Below are positions 45,429-54,486 of a stretch of DNA of 58,297 bases, in pieces. The position numbers were made by a program, and so were the translations under genes. Each line of letters starts with the position of its first letter. Position 1 is the stretch's first letter. The stretch is from Bacteroidales bacterium. Lineage in GTDB: Bacteria; Bacteroidota; Bacteroidia; Bacteroidales; P3. Location: positions 1 through 58,297 of the forward strand of contig JAFWZP010000048.1 in NCBI GenBank assembly GCA_017522255.1, read 5' to 3'. The notes under the pieces were generated by a model. That model had not been told where the DNA came from. It saw only the letters and a list, made by a program, of their open reading frames with translations, and made no database searches.

Positions 45429-45758
45429 GTTATCCCATATATATTATTGGCGTAACATATATGGGATAATGTTGTTTTTTGGTATGTGTTGGAGACGCGC
45501 CGCGGCGCGTCTGTACGGTCGGGGGAATATTGTTTGTGGGTAAAAATATTTGTGGTGTTGGTTTTTGGGTATATAATATTATGTAGCCGTAGAGATGCGC
45601 TCTGTACGATCGGGGGAATATTGTTTGTGGGTAAAAATATTCGTGGTGATGGTTTCGGCGGAATAATATTATGCGGCCGTAGAGACGCGCCGTGGCGCGT
45701 CTCTTGTGGCACGTCTCTTGTGGTACGTCTCTTGTGGTACGTCTCCTGTGGCACGTCT
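45429..45758 (+). repeat. REP-like intergenic element, copy B
   Basis: The order is: AT-rich inverted repeat (45429-45443 with 45455-45470), perfect palindrome AGACGCGCCGCGGCGCGTCT (45493-45512), and a GTACGGTCGGGGGAATATTG block at 45513. A second copy of that block sits 91 bp on at 45604, then comes the closing palindrome AGACGCGCCGTGGCGCGTCT around 45683-45702. Four 14-bp units CTTGTGGyACGTCT follow at 45703, 45717, 45731 and 45745. It begins 48 bases after the PEGA/FISUMP stop and is in the same orientation relative to that gene as copy A is to its upstream gene. Confidence 0.9.
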
Positions 45759-45847
45759 CTTACGATGCACTGTTTCCCTTTAGGGGTTGGGGGCTTGTAG
45801 CTCAAAAAAATAACAAAAAAACTTTTTGCCGAATGAAAAAAAAAGTG

Positions 45848-45855
45848 TAACTTTG
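45848..45855 (+). promoter_or_regulatory. Promoter -7 box for kamD
   Basis: TAACTTTG followed by CATTC, 85 bases upstream of the start. Confidence 0.75.
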
Positions 45856-45940
45856 CATTCGGATTGTCGGCGCAATATAGGCAGAAAAAGTGTTGCTGTT
45901 GCGAAGATATAATATTGTTAACAAAGAATATATATATAAT

Positions 45941-47500
45941 ATGATGCAGAAAAGTAAAGTAGGTATCGACTTCGAAAAAGTGGAATATGCACGTGGTATA
46001 GCACGTAATATTGCCAACGAGGTGCAAGATTTTGTTGGAAACTACACTACAGTGGCTGTAGAGCGTACATTGTGTAGATTGTTGGGAATCGACGGCGTAG
46101 ATGGCAACAATGTGCCATTGCCAAACGTGGTGGTTGAAGACCTTAAGAATAAAGGCGTATTAAATCAAGGCGTGATGTTTTATATAGGCAACGCCATGGC
46201 CGAAACCAAGATGTCGGCACAAGAAATAGCCGAAAAAATATCGGAAGGCACTGTCGACATAACCAAGTTGCCTATTCATAGCGAAAGCGAAATAAAACAA
46301 GCTTTGCAACCTACCATAGATAGCACTATCGAGCGTGTACGTAACAATCGTTTGAGACGCGAAAAATATATCGACACCATAGGCGAAGGTTCCAAACCTT
46401 ACCTATATATTATAGTAGCCACTGGCAATATATACGAAGACGTGTTGCAAGCACAAGCCGGTGCACGCCAAGGTGCCGATATCATAGCCGTGATACGCAC
46501 CACAGGTCAAAGTCTTTTGGACTATGTTCCCTACGGAGCCACCACCGAAGGCTTTGGCGGTACTTTTGCCACTCAGGAAAACTTCCGCATTATGCGTAAA
46601 GCATTGGACGAAGTGGGCGAAGAAGTAGGTCGCTACATACGTTTGTGCAACTACTGTTCGGGATTGTGTATGCCCGAAATAGCAGCTATGGGTGCTTTGG
46701 AAGGTTTGGACGTGATGCTCAACGACGCTTTGTATGGTATCCTATTCCGCGATATTAATATGCAACGCACTTTGATAGATCAATATTTTTCGCGTATAAT
46801 AAACGGATTTGCAGGCGTTATTATCAATACCGGCGAAGACAACTACCTGACCACTGCCGACGCTTACGACGAAGCTCACACTGTGTTGGCATCAGACCTT
46901 ATCAACGAACAGCTTGCCTTGTTGGCAGGTTTGCCCGAAGAGCAAATGGGATTGGGGCATGCTTTTGAAATGAACCCCGATTTGGAAAATGGTTTCTTGT
47001 ACGAATTGGCACAAGCTCAAATGATAAGAGAAATATTCCCCAAAGCTCCGCTAAAATATATGCCTCCTACAAAATATATGACAGGTAACATATTTAAAGG
47101 CAATGTGCAAGATGCGTTGTTTAATATGATTGGTATTTGGACAAACCAAGGTTTGCAACTTTTGGGCATGCCCACCGAGGCTATCCACACCCCGTTTATG
47201 AGCGACCGCTACCTTTCTATCGAAAACGCCAAATATATATTCGGCAATATGAAAAACATTGGCGACGAGGTGGAATTTAAAGATGGTGGTATAGTGAAAA
47301 CACGAGCCAAAGAGGTGCTTAATAATGCTACCGAATTGCTTGAAAATATGGAAAAAGAGGGCTTGTTCACCGCTTTGGAAAAAGGTATTTTCGGAGGTGT
47401 GAAACGTCCTAAAAACGGAGGTAAAGGTTTGGACGGCGTTACCGAAAAGGGTCCTAACTACTTCAACCCGTTTATAGAACTAATGAAAGGAAAAAAATAA
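45941..47500 (+). CDS. kamD: Lysine 5,6-aminomutase alpha subunit
   Basis: 519 residues from ATG 45941 (a second ATG follows directly); 17 more codons upstream are open but precede the conserved start. The protein is highly conserved: ERTLCRLLGIDGVDGNNVPLPN, YIIVATGNIYEDVLQAQAGA, VIRTTGQSLLDYVPYGATTEGFGG, CNYCSGLCMPEIAAMGALEGLD, GVIINTGEDNYLTTADAYDEAHT and KYMPPTKYMTGNIFKG. It is the TIM-barrel subunit that, with the B12- and PLP-binding beta subunit KamE, moves the 6-amino group of lysine in anaerobic lysine fermentation. kamE normally follows immediately. Here a strong terminator and a porin-like gene follow, so KamE is not in this operon. Confidence 0.93.
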   Translation: MMQKSKVGIDFEKVEYARGIARNIANEVQDFVGNYTTVAVERTLCRLLGIDGVDGNNVPLPNVVVEDLKNKGVLNQGVMFYIGNAMAETKMSAQEIAEKISEGTVDITKLPIHSESEIKQALQPTIDSTIERVRNNRLRREKYIDTIGEGSKPYLYIIVATGNIYEDVLQAQAGARQGADIIAVIRTTGQSLLDYVPYGATTEGFGGTFATQENFRIMRKALDEVGEEVGRYIRLCNYCSGLCMPEIAAMGALEGLDVMLNDALYGILFRDINMQRTLIDQYFSRIINGFAGVIINTGEDNYLTTADAYDEAHTVLASDLINEQLALLAGLPEEQMGLGHAFEMNPDLENGFLYELAQAQMIREIFPKAPLKYMPPTKYMTGNIFKGNVQDALFNMIGIWTNQGLQLLGMPTEAIHTPFMSDRYLSIENAKYIFGNMKNIGDEVEFKDGGIVKTRAKEVLNNATELLENMEKEGLFTALEKGIFGGVKRPKNGGKGLDGVTEKGPNYFNPFIELMKGKK

Positions 47501-47527
47501 TTTTTTTTCATATTTTTACTCTCCTTT

Positions 47528-47572
47528 CGCCGCCCTGTTTGAAGTTCATTATCTTTGGGCGGCGTTTTTTTT
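47528..47572 (+). terminator. Strong terminator after kamD
   Basis: CGCCGCCC (47528-47535) pairs with GGGCGGCG (47557-47564), followed by eight T, 28 bases past the kamD stop. Confidence 0.93.
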
Positions 47573-47650
47573 GTGCTTCGTAGAATACTTTTTTTGGGGT
47601 TGAAACGTTATTATGGCAAATAATTTTTTGTTACACGACATACATATAAT

Positions 47651-48325
47651 ATGAGAAAGATATTGATGATATTGGCAACCGCCTTTCTGATGATGAGTGG
47701 AGGCGAGGCGAATGCTCAAAAAATAAAGGCTTTTGTGGCCTTGGGTGGCAATCTGAGTCAGATAGACGGCGATGAGGTGTATGGCTTTAAAAAGCTTGGT
47801 TTTACAGGCAGTGTAGGCACCATGATACCATTAACCGAAAGTCAAAAGTGGGCCATAAGCGTGGAAGCTAAGTTTTCGCAATACGGAGCCTATCAAAAAG
47901 ATTATCCCTACTCGTATAATGCCACATTGCCCTACATCGAAATACCACTGATGGCACACTTTGTGGACGACAAAGGAGGATGGACATTCGGGCTGGGAGC
48001 GGTGTATGGTCGACTGATGAATTATACCGAAAAAGCAGCATGGGATAATACGGGAGTAACTACAGTGATAACTGATTTTCAGAAAAAGCCATACGAAAAA
48101 AACGATTTCTCGTTTGTGGCAGATATTCGATTTAAGATATGGAAAAATTTAAAGTTCAACTTCCGTTATCAGCACTCGTTGGTGCCCACAAAAAAAGACT
48201 GGATGTTTATCAACAATGCCCAAACATGGACACGCGACACCTATAACAGTTCGCTGTCGGCACGCTTGATATGGGTGTTTGGCGACGACGACACTCCTAA
48301 AAAGAAAACTAAAAAAAGACGATAA
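47651..48325 (+). CDS. Small outer-membrane beta-barrel protein (PorT-like)
   Basis: 224 residues. The signal peptide is MRKILMILATAFLMMSGGEANAQ. Alternating strands (FVALGGNLSQIDGD, FTGSVGTMIPL, WAISVEAKFSQYGAY, LPYIEIPLMAHFV, WTFGLGAVYGRLM, FSFVADIRFKIW, LKFNFRYQHSLV) and a terminal strand SLSARLIWVF with a basic tail fit the outer-membrane barrel family common in Bacteroidetes. The stop codon abuts the coaD start with no gap, so the two are co-translated although functionally unrelated. Confidence 0.75.
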   Translation: MRKILMILATAFLMMSGGEANAQKIKAFVALGGNLSQIDGDEVYGFKKLGFTGSVGTMIPLTESQKWAISVEAKFSQYGAYQKDYPYSYNATLPYIEIPLMAHFVDDKGGWTFGLGAVYGRLMNYTEKAAWDNTGVTTVITDFQKKPYEKNDFSFVADIRFKIWKNLKFNFRYQHSLVPTKKDWMFINNAQTWTRDTYNSSLSARLIWVFGDDDTPKKKTKKRR

Positions 48326-48790
48326 ATGAAACGTATAGCTATATTTCCCGGCTCGTTTGACCCTATCACTTTGGGGCATCAATCCATTGTGATGAGGGCA
48401 TTGCCATTGTTTGATAAAATTATTATCGCCGTGGGCGACAATACCGAAAAACACTGCAAATACACCTTGCAGCAACGTATGCAATGGATAGCTAAAACTT
48501 TTGAAAATGTGCCTAACATAGAGGTGGATAGCTATAATGAACTGACGGTGGATTATTGTAAAAGGAAAAAGGCTAAGTATATAATACGTGGATTGCGGAA
48601 TGCCATAGATTTTCAGTACGAACAAAATATAGCACAAATAAATAGTGAGTTGGATTCGGAGGTGGAAACGGTGTTTTTGCTCACCGAGTTAAGGTATAGC
48701 ACCATCAATTCGTCGATGGTGAGAGAGATATTGAAGTTCGGCGGCGATGTAAAAAAATATCTTCCCGAAAACATACGCGAGTTTTTCTAA
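48326..48790 (+). CDS. coaD: Phosphopantetheine adenylyltransferase
   Basis: 154 residues, typical length. The nucleotidyltransferase motif IAIFPGSFDPITLGHQSIVMRA with its GH is at the N-terminus; KYIIRGLRNAIDFQYEQNIA and INSSMVREILKFGGDVKKYLP are the substrate-binding segments. It makes dephospho-CoA from 4'-phosphopantetheine and ATP, the fourth step of CoA synthesis. Confidence 0.97.
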   Translation: MKRIAIFPGSFDPITLGHQSIVMRALPLFDKIIIAVGDNTEKHCKYTLQQRMQWIAKTFENVPNIEVDSYNELTVDYCKRKKAKYIIRGLRNAIDFQYEQNIAQINSELDSEVETVFLLTELRYSTINSSMVREILKFGGDVKKYLPENIREFF

Positions 48791-48804
48791 ATGATTGATA
48801 ATTT

Positions 48805-49578
48805 ATGAATTTAGAACTTTTGTTGATATTGTCGGGTTTGGTGGTGGGCTTTGTCAATACCCTATCGGCAGGGGGTACTGCAATATCAATATCGCTCTAT
48901 CTTACATTGGGCTTGCCTGTTGATGTGGTTAATGCCACCAATCGTGTTGGGGTATTGATACAATCCATAGCCTCATCTGCGACATATCATTCCAAGAAAG
49001 TATTGGATTATAAAAAAGCACTACTGTTGGCTATACCTACCACATTGGGAGCTTTTTGCGGTAGTTCGGTGGCAGTGCAAGCCACTGAAGTGGTGATACG
49101 ATACACCATGCTGGCTGTACTCTTGATGATGATAGTATTTTTGTTTAAAAATCCAAAAAAGTTAGAGGTGGATGCCGATGTGGATTCCAAACTAACCATA
49201 AAAGAATTTGTAGTATACTTTCTAATAGGCATATATGGGGGCTTTATACAGGTTGGTACAGGGTTCTTTTTGATAATGGCAGGAGTAGGAGTAGTGGGGT
49301 GGAGTTTGGTGAAAACCAATGCCGCCAAAGTAATGATAATGCTGATATACACTATGGTGTCGGTGTTGGTGTTTTCGCAAAAAGGAGGACTCATACGCTG
49401 GGATATAGGCTTGCTACATGGAATAGGATGTGCGGTGGGCTCAATAGTGGGAACACTTATAGGCATAAAAAAAGGTTCGAAGTTTGTAAAATGGGTATCG
49501 GTGGGGGTAATAATTTTTACGATACTTATATTGTTTGACGTGGTTGATTTAAAGAGCGTTATGTCTCAACTGCTGTAG
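48805..49578 (+). CDS. TauE/SafE family sulfite or organic-anion permease
   Basis: 257 residues with about eight hydrophobic helices. The pattern GLVVGFVNTLSAGGTAISISLYLTLGLP at the start and the second-half repeat YGGFIQVGTGFFLIMAGVGVVG are the duplicated TauE/SafE (DUF81) motif. These proteins move sulfite, sulfoacetate or related anions at the inner membrane; the substrate here is unknown. It starts 14 bp after coaD and is probably in the same transcript. Confidence 0.88.
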   Translation: MNLELLLILSGLVVGFVNTLSAGGTAISISLYLTLGLPVDVVNATNRVGVLIQSIASSATYHSKKVLDYKKALLLAIPTTLGAFCGSSVAVQATEVVIRYTMLAVLLMMIVFLFKNPKKLEVDADVDSKLTIKEFVVYFLIGIYGGFIQVGTGFFLIMAGVGVVGWSLVKTNAAKVMIMLIYTMVSVLVFSQKGGLIRWDIGLLHGIGCAVGSIVGTLIGIKKGSKFVKWVSVGVIIFTILILFDVVDLKSVMSQLL

Positions 49579-49627
49579 AAAGAGAAAAATAAGTGAAATA
49601 AAATTTCGTTACTTGGAAAAATAATTG

Positions 49628-49635
49628 TATATTTG
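49628..49635 (+). promoter_or_regulatory. Promoter -7 box for the PepSY-like gene
   Basis: TATATTTG followed by CCGAT, 43 bases upstream of the start. Confidence 0.7.
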
Positions 49636-49678
49636 CCGATTGTAAGTAGAATAAGTAAAACATTATAAATAATAGAAC

Positions 49679-50140
49679 ATGAGAAAGTTAATGTTAGTAA
49701 TGGCTATGATTATAGCCGGTCAAACAATGGTGTTGGCACAAAAAAGTGTTATGGTAAACGAAAAAGACGTACCTCAACGTTATGTAAAAGATTTGTCGAA
49801 ACGCTATCCCGAAGTAAAAAATGTGGTATGGATGAAGGTTGATTCGCTGATATATGATGCCAATTTTGTAAATAATAACAACGAAGTCTCGATACGTTTC
49901 TCTAACAAAGGCGTAGAAACTTCCTGGAATGTGAATTTGGAATACATCCCGGCTTCAATAAAAACGTATGTATCTGAAAAATATCCTAAATATAAAATAC
50001 GTAAATTGGCTATAATTGATATTAGAAATAAAAAGACTTATAGTGCAACTATATCCAAAAAATTCTTGTTTTGGACAAAAGATACTAAAGTGCTGAACTT
50101 TGAAATAGATGGAAAATTCATAGATGAATCAACTAAATAA
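49679..50140 (+). CDS. Small periplasmic PepSY-like protein
   Basis: 153 residues with a signal peptide (MRKLMLVMAMIIAGQTMVLAQ). The mature part has two YVxxxYPxxK-type repeats, RYVKDLSKRYPEVKNVVWMKV and IKTYVSEKYPKYKIRKLAII, typical of the putative beta-lactamase-inhibitor-like PepSY-like family (DUF2874) of Bacteroidetes. A KTYSATISKKFLFW strand region follows. The function is unknown. It is monocistronic. Confidence 0.75.
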   Translation: MRKLMLVMAMIIAGQTMVLAQKSVMVNEKDVPQRYVKDLSKRYPEVKNVVWMKVDSLIYDANFVNNNNEVSIRFSNKGVETSWNVNLEYIPASIKTYVSEKYPKYKIRKLAIIDIRNKKTYSATISKKFLFWTKDTKVLNFEIDGKFIDESTK

Positions 50141-50272
50141 GCACGAGTTTCCTTCTATGGTAAATAAATTGATTAAATTGTAGTATTTTTTAGATTAGAG
50201 ATGTGCTTAGCGTGTCTCTAATTTTTTTTGAAAATGATTTTAAAAAAACTTGTGTATATCGGAAATAGTTTG

Positions 50273-50280
50273 TATCTTTG
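50273..50280 (+). promoter_or_regulatory. Promoter -7 box for the rfb polysaccharide operon
   Basis: TATCTTTG followed by CACGG, 26 bases upstream of the rfbF start. TTG about 22 bases upstream fits the -33 element. As at 23617 the box translates as CIFA and makes a false upstream extension. Confidence 0.8.
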
Positions 50281-50306
50281 CACGGAATTATAAAATACGA
50301 AATATA

Positions 50307-51086
50307 ATGAAAGTAGTTATATTAGCAGGGGGCTATGGTACCCGAATAAGCGAAGAAAGTCATCTGAAACCCAAGCCAATGCTTGGTATAGGTGAGATGC
50401 CTATATTATGGCATATAATGAAAATATATAGTTCATACGGATACAATGATTTTGTGATATGTGCAGGGTATAAGCAATATATAATAAAAGAATGGTTTGC
50501 CGACTATTATCTTCACAATTCCGATATAACCTTTGATTTTACGCAAGGCAATCAACTGCAAATACATAATACCCAAGAGGTAGAACCATGGAAAGTAACC
50601 GTGGTGGATACAGGGTTAAACACTATGACCGGTGGTCGTGTAAAACGCATACAAAAATACATAGGTAATGAACCTTTTATGCTGACTTATGGCGACGGAG
50701 TGAGTGATATAAATATAGCCGAATTGGTTAAATTCCATCAAAGTCATGGCAAAGTAGCTACTATAACAACAGTGAATGTAGGTCAACGGTTTGGTGTGAT
50801 AGATATGGCTGAAGATGGAACTACAATCAACTCGTTTCGTGAAAAAAATGATACCGACGGCAGTGTGATAAATGGAGGTTTTATGGTTTTTAATCCTCAG
50901 ATATTCGATTATATAGAAGGAGATGACACTGTGTTGGAAAAAACACCATTGGAAACAGTGGCAAATTTAGGACAACTTAAAGGCTATAAACACAATGGTT
51001 TTTGGCATTGCATGGATACAAAAAGAGACAAAGATAATCTGGAACGTATGTGGGAGAGTGGAGCAGCTCCTTGGAAAATATGGTAA
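50307..51086 (+). CDS. rfbF: Glucose-1-phosphate cytidylyltransferase
   Basis: 259 residues from ATG 50307. The nucleotide-binding start is VVILAGGYGTRISEESHLKPKPMLGIGEMPILWHIMK, with HNSDITFDF, LTYGDGVSDINI and FHCMDTKRDKDNLERMWESG-like segments typical of RfbF (DdhA). It makes CDP-glucose, the entry point to CDP-3,6-dideoxyhexoses of O-antigens. It is the first gene of an operon with rfbG after 30 bp. Confidence 0.96.
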   Translation: MKVVILAGGYGTRISEESHLKPKPMLGIGEMPILWHIMKIYSSYGYNDFVICAGYKQYIIKEWFADYYLHNSDITFDFTQGNQLQIHNTQEVEPWKVTVVDTGLNTMTGGRVKRIQKYIGNEPFMLTYGDGVSDINIAELVKFHQSHGKVATITTVNVGQRFGVIDMAEDGTTINSFREKNDTDGSVINGGFMVFNPQIFDYIEGDDTVLEKTPLETVANLGQLKGYKHNGFWHCMDTKRDKDNLERMWESGAAPWKIW

Positions 51087-51116
51087 TAGATTTGTAACTA
51101 CAACAGCAAAGGAATT

Positions 51117-52181
51117 ATGAGAGAGGTGTTTAAAAACAAGAAGGTTTTTCTTACAGGGCATACCGGCTTCAAAGGTACATGGCTTACTATGGTATTGAAC
51201 AAGATGGGTGCCCAAGTGATGGGCTATTCGTTAAAGCCTAACACTATGCCGGCAATGTACGATGTGGTAGAGGCAGAAAAGTATTGCCAATCGGTGATAG
51301 GCGATATACGAGATAAAGCATTGTTGGAGAAAAGTATATTGGAGTTTAAACCCGATTTTATATTCCATTTGGCAGCACAGCCTATAGTGAGAACGTCGTA
51401 TAATATACCTGTCGACACCTTTGAGATAAATACCATGGGTACTATAAATCTGTTGGATGTGTTGAGACGATTAGATAAACCCTGTGTGGCTGTTATGATT
51501 ACTACCGATAAAGTATATCGAAACAACGAAACAGGGCAAGCCTACAACGAACAAGACCCTTTTGGAGGATACGACCCTTATAGTGCCAGTAAAGCAGCTG
51601 CCGAAATAGTTATAGATAGCTATCGAAATAGTTTTTTTAATCCAAAAGATTACGATAAACATCATAAATCCATAGCGTCGACACGGGCAGGTAATGTGAT
51701 AGGTGGTGGCGATTGGGCTGCAGATCGTTTAGTGCCCGATATAGTGAGAGCCTTGTCGGTGGAAAAACCGGTTAATATACGTAATCCTAAGGCTGTACGT
51801 CCGTGGCAACATGTGCTTGAGCCTTTGATAGGGTATCTTACTTTGGCTGCAAAGATATATCAAAATCCAACATCGTTTAACGAGGGTTTTAATTTTGGAC
51901 CTAATCCAGCCGATGTTACTACAGTAGGAGAAATGGCTAAGATGGGAGTGGATATTTGGGGTAAGGGACGTTTGGAATTTCCTGAGCAGGTAAACCAGCC
52001 GCACGAAGCGGGATTATTGTCGCTTGATATAACAAAAGCTCAAACCGTGTTGGGATGGAAACCTAAAATGAATGCACGAAAAGCATTGGATATGACCTTG
52101 CGATGGTACAAAGCATACTATCAAGGCGATGATATGAAGATATTTACGAACAATCAGATAGAAGAGTATTTGAATAATTAA
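51117..52181 (+). CDS. rfbG: CDP-glucose 4,6-dehydratase
   Basis: 354 residues of the extended short-chain dehydrogenase family. KKVFLTGHTGFKGTWLTMVL is the NAD-binding motif, FHLAAQPIVRTSYNIPVDTFEINTMGT is the conserved active-site approach, and the catalytic Tyr-Lys pair lies in YDPYSASKAAAE. RAGNVIGGGDWAADRLVPD is characteristic of RfbG (DdhB). It produces CDP-4-keto-6-deoxyglucose. Confidence 0.95.
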   Translation: MREVFKNKKVFLTGHTGFKGTWLTMVLNKMGAQVMGYSLKPNTMPAMYDVVEAEKYCQSVIGDIRDKALLEKSILEFKPDFIFHLAAQPIVRTSYNIPVDTFEINTMGTINLLDVLRRLDKPCVAVMITTDKVYRNNETGQAYNEQDPFGGYDPYSASKAAAEIVIDSYRNSFFNPKDYDKHHKSIASTRAGNVIGGGDWAADRLVPDIVRALSVEKPVNIRNPKAVRPWQHVLEPLIGYLTLAAKIYQNPTSFNEGFNFGPNPADVTTVGEMAKMGVDIWGKGRLEFPEQVNQPHEAGLLSLDITKAQTVLGWKPKMNARKALDMTLRWYKAYYQGDDMKIFTNNQIEEYLNN

Positions 52182-52194
52182 TAAAGACATAGGT

Positions 52195-53526
52195 ATGACA
52201 AAACGCGAAGAAATATTAAACCTTGTAAAGGAATACTATAAAGAAACTTTTGGGACAGTCAAGGAGTATCAAGAAGGCGATAGAATAGGCTATGGTGGTC
52301 GCAAATTCGACGAACGAGAGATGGTAAACCTTGTGGATTCGGCTCTTGATTTTTGGCTTACTACAGGACGATATGCTGATAAATTTGAATGCGATTTTGC
52401 TCAATATATGGGTGTTAAATATTGCTTGCTTACCAATAGCGGTTCGTCGGCTAATTTGCTCGCTTTTATGGCTCTTACTTCGCCTATGCTCAAAGAACGT
52501 GCCATACGTCGTGGCGACGAGGTGATAACTGTGGCAGCCGGATTTCCTACCACAATATCTCCAATGATACAATATGGTGCAGTGCCTGTGTTTGTAGATG
52601 TGGAAATACCTCAATATAACATTGATTGCAAAATGTTGGAACAGGCTCTTTCAAACAAAACAAAAGCCGTGATGATAGCACATACATTGGGCAATCCGTT
52701 TAATTTAAAAGAAGTACGTGACTTTTGTAACAAGCATAACCTTTGGCTTGTAGAAGATAATTGCGATGCTTTGGGTAGTCAATATTTTATTGATGGTGAA
52801 TGGAAACAAACCGGAACAATAGGCGATATAGGAACATCGAGTTTTTATCCACCTCATCATATTACTATGGGTGAAGGTGGTGCTGTTTATACCAACAATC
52901 CTTTGCTAAAACGAATAGTGGCTAGTTTTAGGGATTGGGGAAGAGACTGCTATTGTGCTTCGGGTAAGGACGATACATGCAAACATCGTTTTACTATGCA
53001 GTTTGGCGATTTACCGCTGGGCTACGACCATAAATATGTGTATTCGCATTTTGGCTACAACCTAAAAGTTACAGATATGCAAGCTGCCATAGGATGTGCT
53101 CAGTTAGAAAAATTACCTGAATTTACAGAAATTCGTCGATATAATTGGCAATATATAAAAGATGGGTTAGCCGATTTGGATAATTATTTTGTATTACCTC
53201 AACCGGCTGAAAATTCTCGTCCTTCGTGGTTCGGATTTTTGATTACTTTACAACCAAATGCTCCATTTAAACGTGTAGATTTGATAAAGTATATCGAAAG
53301 TAAAAATATACAAACACGTTTATTGTTTTCGGGTAATATATTGAAACATCCTTGTTTCGACGAAATGAGGAGAACTGGTGAGGGCTATCGTGTGGTAGGA
53401 GATTTAATTAATACCAATCGTATAATGAATGATAGTTTTTGGATAGGGGTATATCCCGGTATGACCAAAGCTAAACTCGATGCTATGATAAAAACCATAC
53501 GTGATTTTGTGAATGATATAAAATAA
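52195..53526 (+). CDS. rfbH: CDP-4-keto-6-deoxyglucose 3-dehydrase
   Basis: 443 residues, aminotransferase fold. Instead of the PLP lysine the active site reads SFYPPHHITMGEGGA (H221 or H222), the mark of the PMP-dependent dehydrase E1/DdhC. The [2Fe-2S] cysteines are visible as C252, C254 and C262 in DCYCASGKDDTCKHRF. Together with an iron-sulfur reductase (E3/DdhD) it removes the C3 hydroxyl to give 3,6-dideoxy sugars. The reductase gene is not in this operon within the window. Confidence 0.95.
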   Translation: MTKREEILNLVKEYYKETFGTVKEYQEGDRIGYGGRKFDEREMVNLVDSALDFWLTTGRYADKFECDFAQYMGVKYCLLTNSGSSANLLAFMALTSPMLKERAIRRGDEVITVAAGFPTTISPMIQYGAVPVFVDVEIPQYNIDCKMLEQALSNKTKAVMIAHTLGNPFNLKEVRDFCNKHNLWLVEDNCDALGSQYFIDGEWKQTGTIGDIGTSSFYPPHHITMGEGGAVYTNNPLLKRIVASFRDWGRDCYCASGKDDTCKHRFTMQFGDLPLGYDHKYVYSHFGYNLKVTDMQAAIGCAQLEKLPEFTEIRRYNWQYIKDGLADLDNYFVLPQPAENSRPSWFGFLITLQPNAPFKRVDLIKYIESKNIQTRLLFSGNILKHPCFDEMRRTGEGYRVVGDLINTNRIMNDSFWIGVYPGMTKAKLDAMIKTIRDFVNDIK

Positions 53527-53551
53527 AACTATAATAAGGGGAACGGTAGGT

Positions 53552-54475
53552 ATGAAATCGGTTGTGATAACAGGTGCTACAGGTATGATAGGCTATTCGT
53601 TGGTGGAATATCTTTTGCAAAATAATGTAAAGGTAACTGCCATATTGCGACCCAATTCATTAAAACGAGACATTATGCCACACCATCCATTGCTTACAGT
53701 GCATGAATGTTCTTTAAGTAGATTGTATACCTTCAAAGTTGCCTCAGATTTTAGTGCCGATGTGTTTTTTCATTTAGGTTGGGAAGGTACAAATGCCCAA
53801 AGTCGTAACGATTTGTTTTTGCAAACCGATAATATAAAATATACATTATATGCCGTTGATTTGGCTCGTAAAATGCGTTGTAAAACATTTGTATATGCAG
53901 GTTCTCAAGCTCAATATGGTAGGGTTGAGGGGGTGCTAACAAATTCTACACCATCTAATCCCGAAACGGCGTATGGTATGGCTAAATTATGTGCCGAAAG
54001 TATGAGTCGAAATCGTTGTAAAGAACTAGGAATTAAACATTCGTCGGTGAGGATACTTAGTGTATATGGTCCATACGATGGCGAAAATACTATGATAGCT
54101 TCTACAATACGAAAACTATTTAGTAACGAACCAACAATGTTTACTGCTTGTGAGCAGGAGTGGGATTATCTTTATGTAAAAGATGCAGCCAGAGCCTTCT
54201 ATCTTGTAGCTGAAAAGGCTGCGGATGGCTCCGTGTATCGTTTGGGTAGTGGCAATTGTAGAAAGTTGAGTTATTATATAGAAACCATAAGAGATATAAT
54301 AAATCCTGCAGCTAAATTAGGGATAGGTAAGTTGCCTTATTCCGATAGTCAAGTTATGATGTTGGTGGCTGACATCTCGGATTTGAAAAATGATGTAGGA
54401 TTTGAACCTGAATATTCGTTCCAAGATGGTATATGGGAAACCATTGATTGGTGTCGAAAACAGATGGATTTATAA
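53552..54475 (+). CDS. NAD-dependent epimerase/dehydratase, likely 3,6-dideoxyhexose 4-reductase
   Basis: 307 residues. VVITGATGMIGYSLVEYLLQ is the NAD(P)-binding start, FHLGWEGTNAQSRNDL and YAGSQAQYG lead to the catalytic YGMAKLCAE. Its place after rfbF-rfbG-rfbH suggests the last reduction that gives CDP-abequose, paratose or ascarylose (an RfbJ/Prt role), but the stereochemistry cannot be read from sequence. Confidence 0.82.
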   Translation: MKSVVITGATGMIGYSLVEYLLQNNVKVTAILRPNSLKRDIMPHHPLLTVHECSLSRLYTFKVASDFSADVFFHLGWEGTNAQSRNDLFLQTDNIKYTLYAVDLARKMRCKTFVYAGSQAQYGRVEGVLTNSTPSNPETAYGMAKLCAESMSRNRCKELGIKHSSVRILSVYGPYDGENTMIASTIRKLFSNEPTMFTACEQEWDYLYVKDAARAFYLVAEKAADGSVYRLGSGNCRKLSYYIETIRDIINPAAKLGIGKLPYSDSQVMMLVADISDLKNDVGFEPEYSFQDGIWETIDWCRKQMDL

Positions 54476-54486
54476 GATAGATATAA

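Noticed and set aside
45486..45800. 104-codon frame over the REP-like element
   Set aside because: The codons come from repeated palindromic DNA. There is no conserved domain, and the tandem 14-bp tail makes up much of it.
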